Part shown: piece after piece, positions 53,516-63,855 of the stretch | How the letters are laid out: every line of letters starts with the position of its first letter | Position numbering within the stretch: position 1 is the first letter of the stretch | Source of the DNA: Odontocerum albicorne | Taxonomy: Eukaryota > Arthropoda > Insecta > Trichoptera > Odontoceridae | Length of the DNA: 64,000 bases | Direction: 5' to 3' | Assembly: GCA_949825065.1 (NCBI GenBank) | Contig: OX463849.1 | Location: 27,697,556 to 27,761,555 of the forward strand | Position numbers and translations under genes: made by a program | Notes under the pieces: model-generated | Database searches by the model: none | Told to the model about the DNA's origin: nothing | What the model saw: the letters and a program-made list of their open reading frames with translations, nothing else

Positions 53516-54290
53516 TTGATGGGGGGTGCTTTATCAGCTATGGGTGTCAGTATCTTTCCAAAATATGCCATCAAATTTCTTGGTGTCTATCTTGATAGTA
53601 AGCTCTCCTTCGATAGACGAATTGGTTATACGGTTTCATCAGGTGTATATAGTCTTAGTGAGAAAAAAATGTGTACATCGATGCTTTCCAATAAGGGAAA
53701 TATAAACTTTTATTTATTAATTTGTTGTGTCGTATCTGGATTATTATAGCTCTATTTATTCTGGTTTTCCTAAATTGCAAATTTCTAGACTCCAGTCTGT
53801 TTTCAATTCAGCTAATAGGCTAATATATGATAGTTATAAATATTGCCATATTGGCCCGCTTCTAGAAAGTACGTGCGTCGCGAACGGATTGATTTCAAAC
53901 TAAGTAACTTTTTGTTAAAGTCCCTTAATGGGATGTCTCCATTGTATCTTTCGAATCTGTGTCTCAAAGATGTTCTTTCGGAGATAATTAGAACTTTGAG
54001 GTCGATTTATTATTCATCTAATAAATCAGTTGTTCCAAATTAATTCAATAGGAATGGGTATTATGATAGAGATTTTGCCGTTGCTGGTCCTGTAGTATGG
54101 AATTGTTTCCTATAAGGGTCAGAGATATGGGTCGTGTGTGTAGCTTTAGGAAGCACTTAAAGGCAATCCTTTTTTGTAGGTCTTATCAAAATATATGAAT
54201 GGGTTCAAATCCTGAGTTAGAGCGCCCTTGAGCCGAGTTTGCTCTCTAAACGGCGCTGTATAAATAGTCTTTTAATTATTATTATTATAA
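53516..54290 (+). mobile_element. LINE-B (CR1/L2-like), best copy of the RT C-terminus
   Basis: Reads KYAIKFLGVYLDSKLSFDRR, KMCTSMLSNKGN, then after frame changes YWPASRKYVRRERIDFKLSN and SLNGMSPLYLSNLCLKDVLS, VAGPVVWN and GVCSF-like terminus. The 3'UTR (GAGCGCCCTTGAGCCGAGTT) ends in ATTATTATT. RT motif YxDD lies upstream of what is preserved. Dead. Confidence 0.8.
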
Positions 54291-54424
54291 CTATGTAGCT
54301 GATGTTCATTTGATTACTGTTTTCATTTGAACTTTGTATTTTTTATATAATTTTTGTTCAAAAAATTGTTTTTGTAAAGGCTATAAAAAAATAATAAATA
54401 TTGGACGGAGTTTTTGCGGGAACA

Positions 54425-54645
54425 AAGTCAAAGGCGCACTTGTATTGTATTATAGTACCCTTTCGTTGTACACAGTACAATGTGATTTGTGAAAATATCT
54501 TAAAGCCAACCAAAAAGATGCTGAAGAGACTTTTAGTCAAGATAACACCGAAATCCTTTCTAAAAAAATCTTGATCTCGGGAACCGAATCCGTAACTTGC
54601 TAGTTGGAAGACAGGCGTCTTATCAATAAAGTCATTGAGGTCGTC
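54425..54645 (-). mobile_element. SINE-1 copy
   Basis: Minus strand: GACCTCAATGACTTTATTGA (A-box side, decayed), ACGGATTCGGTTCCCGAGA (B box), body and tail CTGTGTACAACGAAAGGGTA. Confidence 0.7.
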
Positions 54646-54720
54646 ATTGAGGAGAGTCTGATCTATTAACGGTACTTAATAAATTGTCCTTTTACAATTA
54701 TAATATTATTAATATTATCA
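54646..54720 (+). mobile_element. LINE-B 3'UTR fragment
   Basis: TTGAGGAGAGTCTGATCTAT and AATTGTCCTTTTACAATTAT match the LINE-B tail. Confidence 0.6.
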
Positions 54721-55479
54721 ATACTTTTTTGTCAATAATTAGATGCACACATCTTATTTTTTTTTTGAATTTTTCAATGAACAATATATAGAACAAGTAA
54801 AAAGTTTACAATTAATTATTTACCTAAAAATTATATAAAAATTATTTAGTATTCAAATTTTATGTACTATGTTATATGTTAAACATTCCAACTCTTAAAA
54901 CGTCTGTGTTTTTCAGAAATAAGGTTTGTTAACATCAAAGTGAAGTTAAGTTTAACTGACTTCTTTTTTCTGTTAAATTAGAGCATCTTTTAAATTTTAA
55001 ACTTAAGGATGTTTGCCAGATTCCAAAACAGCAAAATTCAATCATAGCCCATCTTTTAGTTTGAATTAAAAATCAGAACACTGACTTGAAGTTATATACT
55101 CGTACATTTATTTCCACTTGTAAGATAATTATTTCAGCTTGCCAGGCCAGTATCAGCAATTGAATAGTCTCCATCTACACAGACTTTAACAAGTTATTGA
55201 AGTCTGTATACAAAAGATGGAGTCAACTTGTAATTTGCTTTCGAAGGCACTCGCAATAAGTTTGTTGATGTACGAGTAGATTTGCTATTCACACAACCGA
55301 GTTGATTAGGCACGATCAACCGCAGTTCACGTTTCCCATCACTGTCTAAAACAAGAATGCTTTTGGTATTATTGACTGTCCTTATTTAAATACCAATTTA
55401 AACCATTTATTGTACAAATTGATGATCTTCATATTTAAAATAAATTGCCCTGTTCCAGCGGCAATGCAATGCAAGAGAG
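54721..55479. other. No recognisable feature
   Basis: AT-rich, no family match. Confidence 0.4.
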
Positions 55480-55620
55480 TTCTATTATTTATGTTGAAAG
55501 TAAGAATTACGTGTGGCCCACGTGTTTCGTATTTTATGTCAGTGATTTCAGGGATTAACTTTTCCACTGTTGTGTCATCTGTGTGTGTATGTGGAGTGTT
55601 TATCTATGTATACTTTAAGG
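55480..55620 (-). repeat. R2 tail and partial unit
   Basis: Inverted: TCAGGGATTACC-type and TGTTGTGTCATCTGTGTGTG are complements of the R2 unit; TTATGTTGAAAGTAAGAATT matches its tail. Confidence 0.65.
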
Positions 55621-55740
55621 AAGTAACGTTCCTGTGGTGTGGAATGGTCTGCATCTTAGTATTAGAGATATGGATAACGTGTGCAGCTTTAGTAAACACT
55701 TGAAGATATTCATTTGTAGGAAGTCCAATAAAAAATTATG
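55621..55740 (+). mobile_element. LINE-B C-terminal fragment
   Basis: TGTGGTGTGGAATGGTCTGC and TAGTATTAGAGATATGGATA followed by AGCTTTAGTAAACACTTGAA give the VVWNGLxLSIRDM…SFRKHLK end. Confidence 0.65.
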
Positions 55741-56064
55741 ACGCCATATGAACGCTGTATACGCTCCTTACCTGTCTCGCCACTCCTTCTTTTCTCGCCG
55801 AAAATGTTCAGCGTCCTTCCGATCATGAACTAACGCTACGCTCAAAGAGAAATTGTTTATTAGTCTTCCAAAGTGTACCTTTTTCGCCATTTTCTCTAGA
55901 TGTACAAGTATATGCAATTTCAAAATATGTTTATATATGTACCATACATACAATGTTGCTATCAATAAAACTTTATATATTTTATTTGTTTATGGAACGA
56001 CCTTATGCAACTGATACATTAACTTATAGATCGATTGTACTTTTTTAAATTTAACGTATTCAAT
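55741..56064. repeat. Unclassified DNA with an R1 tail at 55915-55990
   Basis: ATGTTGCTATCAATAAAACT and the preceding ATATATGTACCATACATACA match the 3' part of R1. The left part is not recognised. Confidence 0.5.
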
Positions 56065-56068
56065 TTAA

Positions 56069-56653
56069 GGGGTATTCTACTCTAGAATTGAAAAATTTGT
56101 TTCTTTTTCATATTCATAAAGTTTAGACCTTTAAAAATATGTTCTCAAAAGAAAATTTTAAAATTCTTAATATTTACGAAGTTATAGCTATAAATGAGGC
56201 AGGAATTACGCCGCACCGAAATGACTCTGAAAATAATCTCAAAACTTTAAACACGATTTTCTTTCTTTTCTACCTTGAAAAATTCAACTTTTTTTTTTAC
56301 TTTTTAAAAAAAATCGAAAAAAAAGGAAAAAAATTAAATTGTTTTGAGACAGCCGCCATTTTTTTGGTACCAACTATAACGACATTATTTTCTATCAAGA
56401 AACTGTATATGATTTTTGTTTCAAATTTACAAAAAGACTCCAATCGTGTTAACCAGTTTACCATTTTTTTTTACAAGATGTAACAGCTGATAACATCTTA
56501 AATTTTCAATTTTTTTTTTTTCAAAAATTTTTTTGTACATTTTCTTATCATCAATAAACAAGCTGTAAAAATGAATTGAAAAAATATTTTTAGTTTTTTT
56601 TTATTTAGTCTGAAAAAACGGCCGAAATTCACGCCTCTAGAGTAGAATCCCCC
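56069..56653. mobile_element. MITE with TTAA duplication and 18-bp TIRs
   Basis: TTAA at 56065-56068 and 56654-56657. Left TIR GGGGTATTCTACTCTAGA; right, inverted, GGGGGATTCTACTCTAGA. The TTAA target fits piggyBac-type elements. The 114-codon frame 56139-56483 (…RNDSENNLKTLN…) fills much of it but has no domain that I recognise. Confidence 0.75.
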
Positions 56654-56657
56654 TTAA

Positions 56658-57315
56658 AGTAACGGTGATAGAAATGTGCAAAAAAAAAGGGTGAATGAAC
56701 TATGGAAAATTGAAGCTTGTTGTCGAATTTTGCAATTTGGGTAGTATTTTCTCGGTGATGAAAGAGTTACGAAGGATATCGAACGGTATGTAGCGATAGG
56801 AAACAAAGTCATTTTACAGTAAAATCTGCTAAGATGATGGTTAATAACAGTATTTTAGTTCCAGCTTTGATGTGTGGAAGTAAAAAGTGGACGTGGAAAA
56901 TGACTAAAAGAAGCCGATTATTTAGTGTATAAATGCGTGCATTACGAATAATATATAGGGGGGCAATGTATGACAGAATATGGAACGAAGTAACTGGATA
57001 TGAATGTGAACTTAATGGAGATATGTTGAGTAAGATTAAGAACAACATTATGATCTGGTTTGGACATGTAGAAAGAATGAATAAAGAAAGGCTAACAAAA
57101 CATATATTTAGTGTAAATGTGAGTGGAAGGCGTGTGATACGAAAATCAAAGAAAATATTATAGTACTGAGCGAACGCTATTGAAGCGAATCGGCGACATC
57201 GTAGGAGCTGTATGGCAAGGTGTATGGATTTAGAAGGAAGTGTATCGAGATAGGAAAGCCAGGCGCTCTATCCACTCTGCCTAATTTGATAGAAAAATGG
57301 CGTGATGGAATGTAT
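56658..57315 (+). mobile_element. LINE-A C-terminal copy with the longest open stretch
   Basis: 56933-57163 reads MRALRIIYRGAMYDRIWNEV, then MLSKIKNNIMIWFGHVERMN and SVNVSGRRVIRKSK. Upstream, before a stop at 56930, are VPALMCGSKKWTWKMTKRSR and the FRYLGSIF-type block near 56735. It ends near 57315. Confidence 0.8.
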
Positions 57316-57334
57316 TAATTCAATGGACAATTTT

Positions 57335-57410
57335 ACATATATAGCGCTGTCTAGAGAGCAAACTATCATCAAGGGCGCTCTAACTCAGAACTCGAACCCA
57401 CTATTCTTAA
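57335..57410 (-). mobile_element. LINE-B 3'UTR fragment
   Basis: Inverted GAGCGCCCTTGATGATAGTT and the GTTCGAGTTCTGAGTTAGA block. Confidence 0.65.
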
Positions 57411-57449
57411 TAGCTCACGTCTGGCAGATATAAAAGCGCCCGAGTGAAT

Positions 57450-57615
57450 CATGTAAAACCCTTTCTTTGGAAATAGTACATGTAGAAAGATGTTTATGAT
57501 GATTTAAGTAAAACCAGACTGAAAACCTTTATTTAAAAAAATGGGTTCCAGCAGGAATCGAACCCGCAACCTCCGGGTCGGACGATAAGCATCTTACTAA
57601 CTAGGCTAAGAAAAT
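57450..57615 (-). mobile_element. SINE-1 copy
   Basis: Minus strand: CTTAGCCTAGTTAGTAAGAT (A box), GGTTGCGGGTTCGATTCCTG (B box), then body AAGGTTTTCAGTCTGGTTTT. Both internal promoter boxes are near consensus. Confidence 0.8.
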
Positions 57616-57664
57616 CATGAATTTATGTATGTATCGGCTGAAACCATAAATTGACGAAGAAATT

Positions 57665-58015
57665 TATTATATGGACGTTCTTCCTGGGAGCCGGGGAACT
57701 GTGGGGCAGGGGACAGTCGGGAGGACGCTGGAATCTTGACAATGCCGCCAGGGCCGCTGACGTGGGACATGATCACTTTGTATATGTTGCCCATAACATC
57801 TCGGGCTATATTCGACGGCGTGTTGAGGTGGGAGGGCGGGGGCATAAACAAACTAAAGTGAACATAGCTACACAAATACTTCCTCAAAGTATTCATACAT
57901 AAACACCCAACACACACAGATGACACAACAGTGGAAAAGGTAATCCCTGAAATCACTGACATAATAGACTAAACACGTGAATCACAACGTAATTTTAACT
58001 TTTAATGTAACTAAA
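57665..58015 (+). repeat. R2 repeat, single-unit copy
   Basis: Head GGGAGGACGCTGGAATCTTG, GCCCATAACATCTCGGGCTA, one unit (GGAAAAGGTAATCCCTGAAA near 57935) and a decayed tail. Confidence 0.75.
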
Positions 58016-58524
58016 AGAACTCGTTTTTCGTTTCGTTATATTGAACGCTCTTACAATAACATTTTTTACTTAATAGTAATGGCACATATATAATATTTCT
58101 AGTGTACAGCTTGCCTACTTTATTTAAAAAAGAAATTTCATATTAACCCAATAATTACGCTTTAACTCTAGTTTCTACTATTTGCAAACATAAAACTCTT
58201 TTCGAGCTGTTCTAGAGCTCGTGTCTTTGTTAACATCTAAAATTATTATTGTTTCTCATTAATATTCAATCGAACCGAATGGGTTACCTTTTTAGACAAA
58301 GAAACATTAAATGTTTTTTGTCACACAAACATGTGCTCGAATTGTTGATGACACTATTTTCATAGATATTTAATTTTTATAAATAAAATTTCTCGCTTTT
58401 CATATGTGTCCTTTTCCAATAAAGGTAATCGTGTAGAACACGGAACCATGGATTTGTTAATTTAATATTCCCTTTGTTTGTTATTACAGAATAATAAAAA
58501 CAATAAAATGAAAATATATATATA
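58016..58524. other. No recognisable feature
   Basis: AT-rich. Confidence 0.4.
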
Positions 58525-58605
58525 TACAGCCGTTTAGATAGCAGACTCTCCTCAAAGGATTCGGGAATCTAACCAATTATTATTGACAGATAAAAATATC
58601 ATAAA
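58525..58605 (-). mobile_element. LINE-B 3'UTR fragment
   Basis: AGCCGTTTAGATAGCAGACT and ATTATTATTGACAGATAAAA are inverted LINE-B tail blocks. Confidence 0.6.
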
Positions 58606-58607
58606 AT

Positions 58608-58760
58608 AAATATCGTCGCTATTCCAACGTCAATTCGGTTGGAAAGCGAAGCTGTGCGGTTAATTTTGTTTTGAGCGAGTCCGCCGTTGCACACCAGCAA
58701 ACTCGCTGTGTTGGTTCCGATGGCAAACCGAAGTGAGACGGTCGGAGCACACCGACATGT
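58608..58760 (+). repeat. R2-associated head and tail sequence
   Basis: CGCTATTCCAACGTCAATTC matches the R2 head at 52250; CCGCCGTTGCACACCAGCAA resembles the R2 tail flank at 52910. The middle is deleted. Confidence 0.5.
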
Positions 58761-58794
58761 TTTTCTGTTTTTTTTCTCGTTTTTGAAAGAATAA

Positions 58795-58936
58795 ATATGA
58801 CCGAAGTCACAGCTATCCTTTTACTTCCAAATAATAGGCGTAAAAATGTCTGTGTAATTCGAGGCGATAGCACAGCACGGGGTTTGAACCGCAGACCTTC
58901 CGCATGAAAGTTCAGTCTGTTACCAAGCGGCCACGA
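58795..58936 (-). mobile_element. SINE-2 copy
   Basis: Minus strand: GGCCGCTTGGTAACAGACTG (A box), GGTTCAAACCCCGTGCTGTG (B box), body CCTCGAATTACACAGAC, 3' CTGTGACTTCGGTCATA. Confidence 0.75.
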
Positions 58937-58939
58937 GCT

Positions 58940-59539
58940 TCGAAAAAAAAATATACATAAATATAAGTTGAGTGTAAGGGTTGAAAGGTGATGGATACGG
59001 TAATTAGATCCGGTAATTTCCCACATCTGCATATGTTAAAAAAAAAAATATTTGGTAAGAAAGCAGCAGAAAACTAACCAAATGAAGACAAACTACAAAT
59101 AAAACTTTGTAGATCTTCCGATATGTGATAATAACACATTCGGTTTTAGGTATTGTGTAGTGTATGTGTGTTGTGCTCATATGATATACCATCATAACTG
59201 TTGTTAAGATCTCCCAAAAAGGGTGGTCTAAAGTACTTTCTAAATCAGCTTACACCACCCATATACTCGTATGTAATACTTTGAGGCAGCTTAAAATCGA
59301 ACCAATTGAAATATTACAAGAAAGAACGAACATTAACCAAAAATAAATATCACTTATACATAGACAGTTACAAGAGGAAAACAAACACTTTAACAAAGTG
59401 TTTCAGTTTAATTTTCCCTCAAGGTTTGTTTAACACCTTTTTTGGTAATTAAAAGATATTGCAATATACCTGAGGTGGTATTTGTGGGTTTTGTTTTTCT
59501 TCAATATATTATTTTTTTTCCTTGCACATAAGTCTATAT
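58940..59539. other. R4 repeat at 59000-59070, otherwise nothing
   Basis: GTAATTTCCCACATCTGCAT and the A-rich continuation match 8555-8625. The remainder is unrecognised. Confidence 0.45.
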
Positions 59540-59770
59540 GTACAAGGTTGTGGGCTGAAAAACACGTGGTGTCCTTGCGGTTGGGTTCACCTTATAAAAT
59601 ATTAGTGGGGTGTATCTCGGCCGCGGGGATGTTATGGGATGAGCCCGGACCTAATATATTCTCTCTTAAACGCATTTTCTGCAATTTATTTTGAGATATA
59701 TGTGCGATTTTGGAATGGATTTATAAATGTACACATTATTGTGCTGTCAAAGAACCTATATTTATTTGTT
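59540..59770 (+). repeat. R1 dispersed repeat
   Basis: TGTACAAGGTTGTGGGCTGA, AACACGTGGTGTCCTTGCGG, AGTGGGGTGTATCTCGGCCG and the 3' end with AAGAACCTATATTTATTTG. Diverged relative to the next copy. Confidence 0.75.
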
Positions 59771-59867
59771 TGAGTTAATCTGAGGCAGTATTTGTGAATA
59801 AACTTTATTTATTTTTTTCTACAATTTATTTATTTTCTGTTTTTTTTTTGTATTTAATCTACATGTG

Positions 59868-60135
59868 CAAGGGTGTGGGCTGAAAAATATCTGGTGTCCT
59901 CGGGGCTGGGCTCCTCCTATATTGGTGGGGTGTATCTCGGCCGGGGTAGTATATGACATGATCCCAGACATTTTTATAGTTAATCACTTAAATATAGTTT
60001 TTTTTTTTACTATTATAGTACTATTTATCTTGAGATATACGAGTAGGTACCATATAACATATGTGTTTTTGAAATGTATTTAAATATGTACACATAACAT
60101 ATGTTGCTATCAATACAGCAATATATTTTTATTAT
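59868..60135 (+). repeat. R1 dispersed repeat
   Basis: GTGCAAGGGTGTGGGCTGAA, GGTGGGGTGTATCTCGGCCG and the 3' end ATGTTGCTATCAATACAGCA. Longer A/T interior than the other copies. Confidence 0.75.
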
Positions 60136-60139
60136 TTAT

Positions 60140-60200
60140 TTAATAACCCATCAGATTATACTGTATACAACGTTAATGTAATACAATACAATACAATAAC
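60140..60200 (+). mobile_element. SINE-1 3' tail
   Basis: ATACTGTATACAACGTTAAT followed by AATACAATACAATAC, the short tandem repeat that ends SINE-1. Confidence 0.6.
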
Positions 60201-60704
60201 ATATTAATGATTTTCAAGAATTTTTGACAAAAAAAATATGGACTATTGTACCCAAGTCCCTAAAAAATACCAACAAGGAAGAAATGTGTGTACGATTATG
60301 CCTATTTAGCTCTCATGACATACAATGGGGTGCCGAATCCAATAAAGGCCAAAGGAGGAAAATAATTCAGGCAGTCGATCGGAGCGCGGTTGTTATTGCG
60401 ACAGGAGTTTGAGTACTTGGGCTTACAGAGGAATGTCTTATAGAGAAGGTTTGTGTGAGCTCTTGAATGTGGTGTTTTTTGTTGTATTATGTATATATCA
60501 TGTATATTTTTTTATGATTATGTGCGGTATATTGTGGGATGAACGTTTTGCTATGTCTGGAGTGATGAAGTGTGAAGAGTTTGATTTCGCGTGATGTATA
60601 CATATGTAATTGAGTGTCACTGTTTTTCAGGTTGATGAGAATGTGCAACGGGGTTTTATATAATAAAAAATCGAAAAGAAGCATCGATTTATTTTTTCAC
60701 GCTA
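60201..60704. other. No supported gene
   Basis: Frames 60224-60412 and 60409-60594 (plus) have no recognised motif. Possibly degraded element sequence. Confidence 0.35.
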
Positions 60705-60870
60705 TATGTCCTCAATGAGATGCAGGCATAAGCCTAGTTTACTTAGGACACGACAAATGAAAGGCAGCAAACCCAGATCCATTAAAATTGTGTGTCCAAA
60801 TTAAATTACCTGTTGGTATTTCGCAAATTATGTACATTACTTGGCATGTGTAAAATAAATAAATAAAATA
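60705..60870 (+). repeat. R3 dispersed repeat
   Basis: Second full copy; see 33815-33985. Shared text includes GAAAGGCAGCAAACCCAGAT-type and ATTGTGTGTCCAAATTAAAT. Confidence 0.75.
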
Positions 60871-61264
60871 AATGTCATATTAAAAAAGAAAATTAAAATA
60901 TTCCCCTATTTCTATAATCACTGTTTCATTGACTGATTGTTGGACAACTTATGATCGTTAAAATATTAAATGAAGGACAGAATGTACTCGCAGTGCGTCC
61001 TACACGTAAACTGAAACGAAATAATCAATAAACAATAATCATATCACAATTGGGGCGGTATGGAGAATTCTCACGCAATCCTGTCCATCACTGGCCACTC
61101 GATGTTTCGGCAGGCATATTAAATACAATAATATGGTGGGCAATATATGTACAAGTTTATTGCTGGCCAATTTACAAATTGACCGATACACATTTGTGGA
61201 AATCGATTGCAGTAAAGTTTATCGCATTCGGTTAAATTTTAATACAGTAAAATCGGTTTAAGCT
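60871..61264. other. No recognisable feature
   Basis: The frame 61050-61235 (61 codons) is unrecognised. Confidence 0.35.
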
Positions 61265-61500
61265 GACGTTGGCATAATACGTAAACTTTATTTAGATAGT
61301 ACACCGAGAACAATACATCGAGTGACATTGTATGATAGAGTACATAATAAAGTGATCAAAGATTAATTTGAACTTAAGAGTGATTAATGTATTATGTTGG
61401 ATTAAAAAGAATATAATGTGACGGTATGGGCATGGTAAAGAAATAGTAACAACATAAATATTCAGCGATTGTGAGTGGAAGACGTTGTCAAGGGTCCTTC
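61265..61500 (+). mobile_element. LINE-A C-terminal fragment
   Basis: SSDIV*-type remnants of the TLYDRVHNKV block (61330-61365) and VSGRRCQG near 61475. Abuts inverted LINE-D. Confidence 0.55.
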
Positions 61501-61549
61501 AAGTTGAGCGGTTTTTTTAATTCTTGAATAAAACACACAATTTGCTTTG

Positions 61550-62235
61550 ACTTTTATTGCAAATACAATCTGAAGGGCTTATTGCCAGGCGGTAATCTCT
61601 TCCAACCAACTAGACAAAAGTAAATAAAGCAAGTTACGTGGTCGCATAAATCATTCAAATGACTATCCATTCCCACGAAATCCATAAACATATACGTGAG
61701 TACATGCCCACGAACCCCACAAAGACGGACAATCACCCGAACATTATTTTTCATACTAAGTGAGATATCATCAATCAAAAGGAAAGGAAGGGATGGTAGA
61801 GAGGAAAGGAAAAGGAAAATCAGGAATGAAACACGTTATTTTTACTGACTAGAAATTAAGAGTTTTTTCAGTCGCTTCTTAAAGGATGCGAAGGACGGAG
61901 GGAATCTTATATTGATTTGTAACTAATTCCAGAGTCTCACTGCATGGACAGTAAAGGACGACGTAAAAAAAGAGGAGCGGTGAACTGGAAAGGCCAATAA
62001 GCAATCTCTGTTTGAGCGTAGCGCTAATCTTTGATTTGAAAGACGCTGAAAATTTATGGCGAGATAAGAGTGGGCGGTGGAACAGTTAAGGATATTATAC
62101 AAACAAAAAAAAAAAAAAAAACCAGTCACATACGTCCGCATAGTCCAGAATCAGAATGAGCAGAGATTGTACGAGTAAAATTTTGTAGGTAGGAATATTT
62201 GCAACACTAAGGGAATGAAGGCAGAAGAAGATCCT
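61550..62235 (-). mobile_element. LINE-D RT C-terminus and 3'UTR
   Basis: Minus strand: SFTVHAVRLWNELVTNQYKI and PSVLRILKKRLKKLLIS, the FxVxAVRLWNxLP…F+xxLKxxL pattern ending many insect non-LTR ORFs, then about 350 bases of UTR to the tail at 61550. Close match to 1805-2190. Confidence 0.75.
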
Positions 62236-62339
62236 TCGGCTTACCACATTTATTTGATCTTGTCATGAGAGAGTGTTATCTACGAGTATTAGCACTCCTA
62301 GGTTTTTTATTGGTCATTGAAGTATAACATATAGTATTC

Positions 62340-62703
62340 GTAATGTATGACGTTTAAACACCAAAAACAATATCTGCTAAATGTCCACCTCTTGCAGCTC
62401 CACAGATGTCCACTCTTTGGTAGAAATTTTCGATAATATTTTGGCATTATTACGGTTCTATTATAACTCACCAATAACGCGAATAATTTCGTCCTTAAGC
62501 TCAAGAATTGATTGGGGGTCATTCTTATAGACCTGGATTTTCACGTAACTCCAGATAAAATAGCCCAACGGTGTCAGATCACATGATCTTGGTGGCCAAT
62601 TAACATCACCTTTTTCGGAGATTACAATACATAAAATAATTCAACAATTTGAACGCGTTGTTGTATTGTATAGGACTCCATTTTTATAAATGTCATACAT
62701 TAC
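62340..62703 (-). mobile_element. Tc1/mariner-superfamily deletion derivative
   Basis: TIRs GTAATGTATGACGTTTA (62340) and inverted GTAATGTATGACATTTA (62703). On the minus strand the start MESYTIQQRVQIVELFY is followed, after a stop, by NWPPRSCDLTPLGYFIWSYV and DPQSILELKDEIIRVIGEL. So the first about 18 codons are fused to the last part, which includes the third catalytic Asp (CDLTP); the rest of the transposase is deleted. Confidence 0.8.
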
Positions 62704-62809
62704 ACTTCTCAAATAACACAAGACCCAGGCAAATTCGCAACGTCATATGTGGTTTATCTAAGAATTTAAAAAAACTGCTCAATTTGAAAGACCCTTTACT
62801 TGTAAAACT

Positions 62810-63415
62810 GGAATGAAGTGATTAGAAAGGAATGAACTTAACGTTGATATGTTGAATAAGATGAAGACGAGCACTATGCGATGGTTTAGGAATGAACTTA
62901 ACGTTGATATGTTGAATAAGATGAAGACGAGCACTATGCGATGATTTAGGAATGAACTTAACGTTGATATGTTGAATAAGATGAAGACGAGCACTATGCG
63001 ATGATTTAGGAATGAACTTAACGTTGATATGTTGAATAAGATGAAGACGAGCACTATGCGATGATTTAGGAATGAACTTAACGTTGATATGTTGAATAAG
63101 ATGAAGACGAGCACTATGCGATGATTTAGAAATGAACTTAACGTTGATATGTTGAATAAGATGAAGACAAGCACTATGCGATGATTTAGGCATGTGGAAC
63201 AAATAAACGAAGAAATACGCACATTAAGTGCAAATGTCGATGAAAAAAGGTGATAGAGGGAGACCAAGGAAAACGATGTAAAATCATATGAATGGTATTT
63301 TTAAAGAAGGAAATGGTAAAAGTCAGAAAAATCGTAAGGATGTAGAAAGTCTGGCACACTGTCCTTTCTGCCTACCCCCAAAAGGGAAGCAGCGTACTGC
63401 ACAGTATGCATTTAG
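62810..63415 (+). mobile_element. LINE-A C-terminus with a six-unit 60-bp array
   Basis: Units of 60 bp (RNELNVDMLNKMKTSTMRWF, 20 codons) repeat from 62829 to 63188. The first has TGG for Trp; the later ones have TGA. Downstream reads RHVEQINEE, GDRGRPRKT and the usual terminus at 63400. Units are nearly identical, hence young. Confidence 0.85.
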
Positions 63416-63439
63416 ATTTTTAACATAAGAAGGAGCCAC

Positions 63440-63579
63440 ATACACATTATTATTTTTTTCTTTAGCACTGTTGTTGTTGTTTATTGATGCGTGAAGTGCA
63501 AGAAGACCGCCGAAGACTTCCAGAAGGGTGGCGTGATGGACGAGGGCTGGAGGATTGTGGGATGGGCCTAGGAGAGACA
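63440..63579. other. GC-richer unclassified segment
   Basis: CGAAGACTTCCAGAAGGGTG and following bases. Frames on both strands are open but unrecognised; it directly precedes LINE-B. Confidence 0.3.
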
Positions 63580-63855
63580 GGTTTTTCTGTATCCAAGTCT
63601 CTTAATAGGATATCTCCATTATATCTTCCGAAGCTGTGTCTGAAAGATGTTCCTTCGAAGATAAGTAACATTTTGAGGTAGGTTTCGTATTCATCGAATC
63701 AATTGATTGTTATGAATAGAGCTTTTTCTATTGTTGGTTGTGTGACGTGAAATGGTCCGCCTCTTAGCGTTAGAGATATGTGTAGCGTGTGCAACTTCAG
63801 AAAGCACTTGAAAACGACACTTTTTGAGAGATATTTTCAAAATTTATAATTATTG
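63580..63855 (+). mobile_element. LINE-B C-terminal copy
   Basis: SKSLNRISPLYLPKLCLKDV, then AFSIVGCVT*NGPPLSVRDM and FRKHLKTTLFERYFQ. The 5' part is missing. Confidence 0.75.

Noticed and set aside
62779..63267. 162-codon minus-strand frame with 20-residue repeats (HRIVLVFILFNISTLSSFLN)
   Set aside because: It is the antisense of the 60-bp LINE-A array; the sense reading is recognisable LINE-A sequence.
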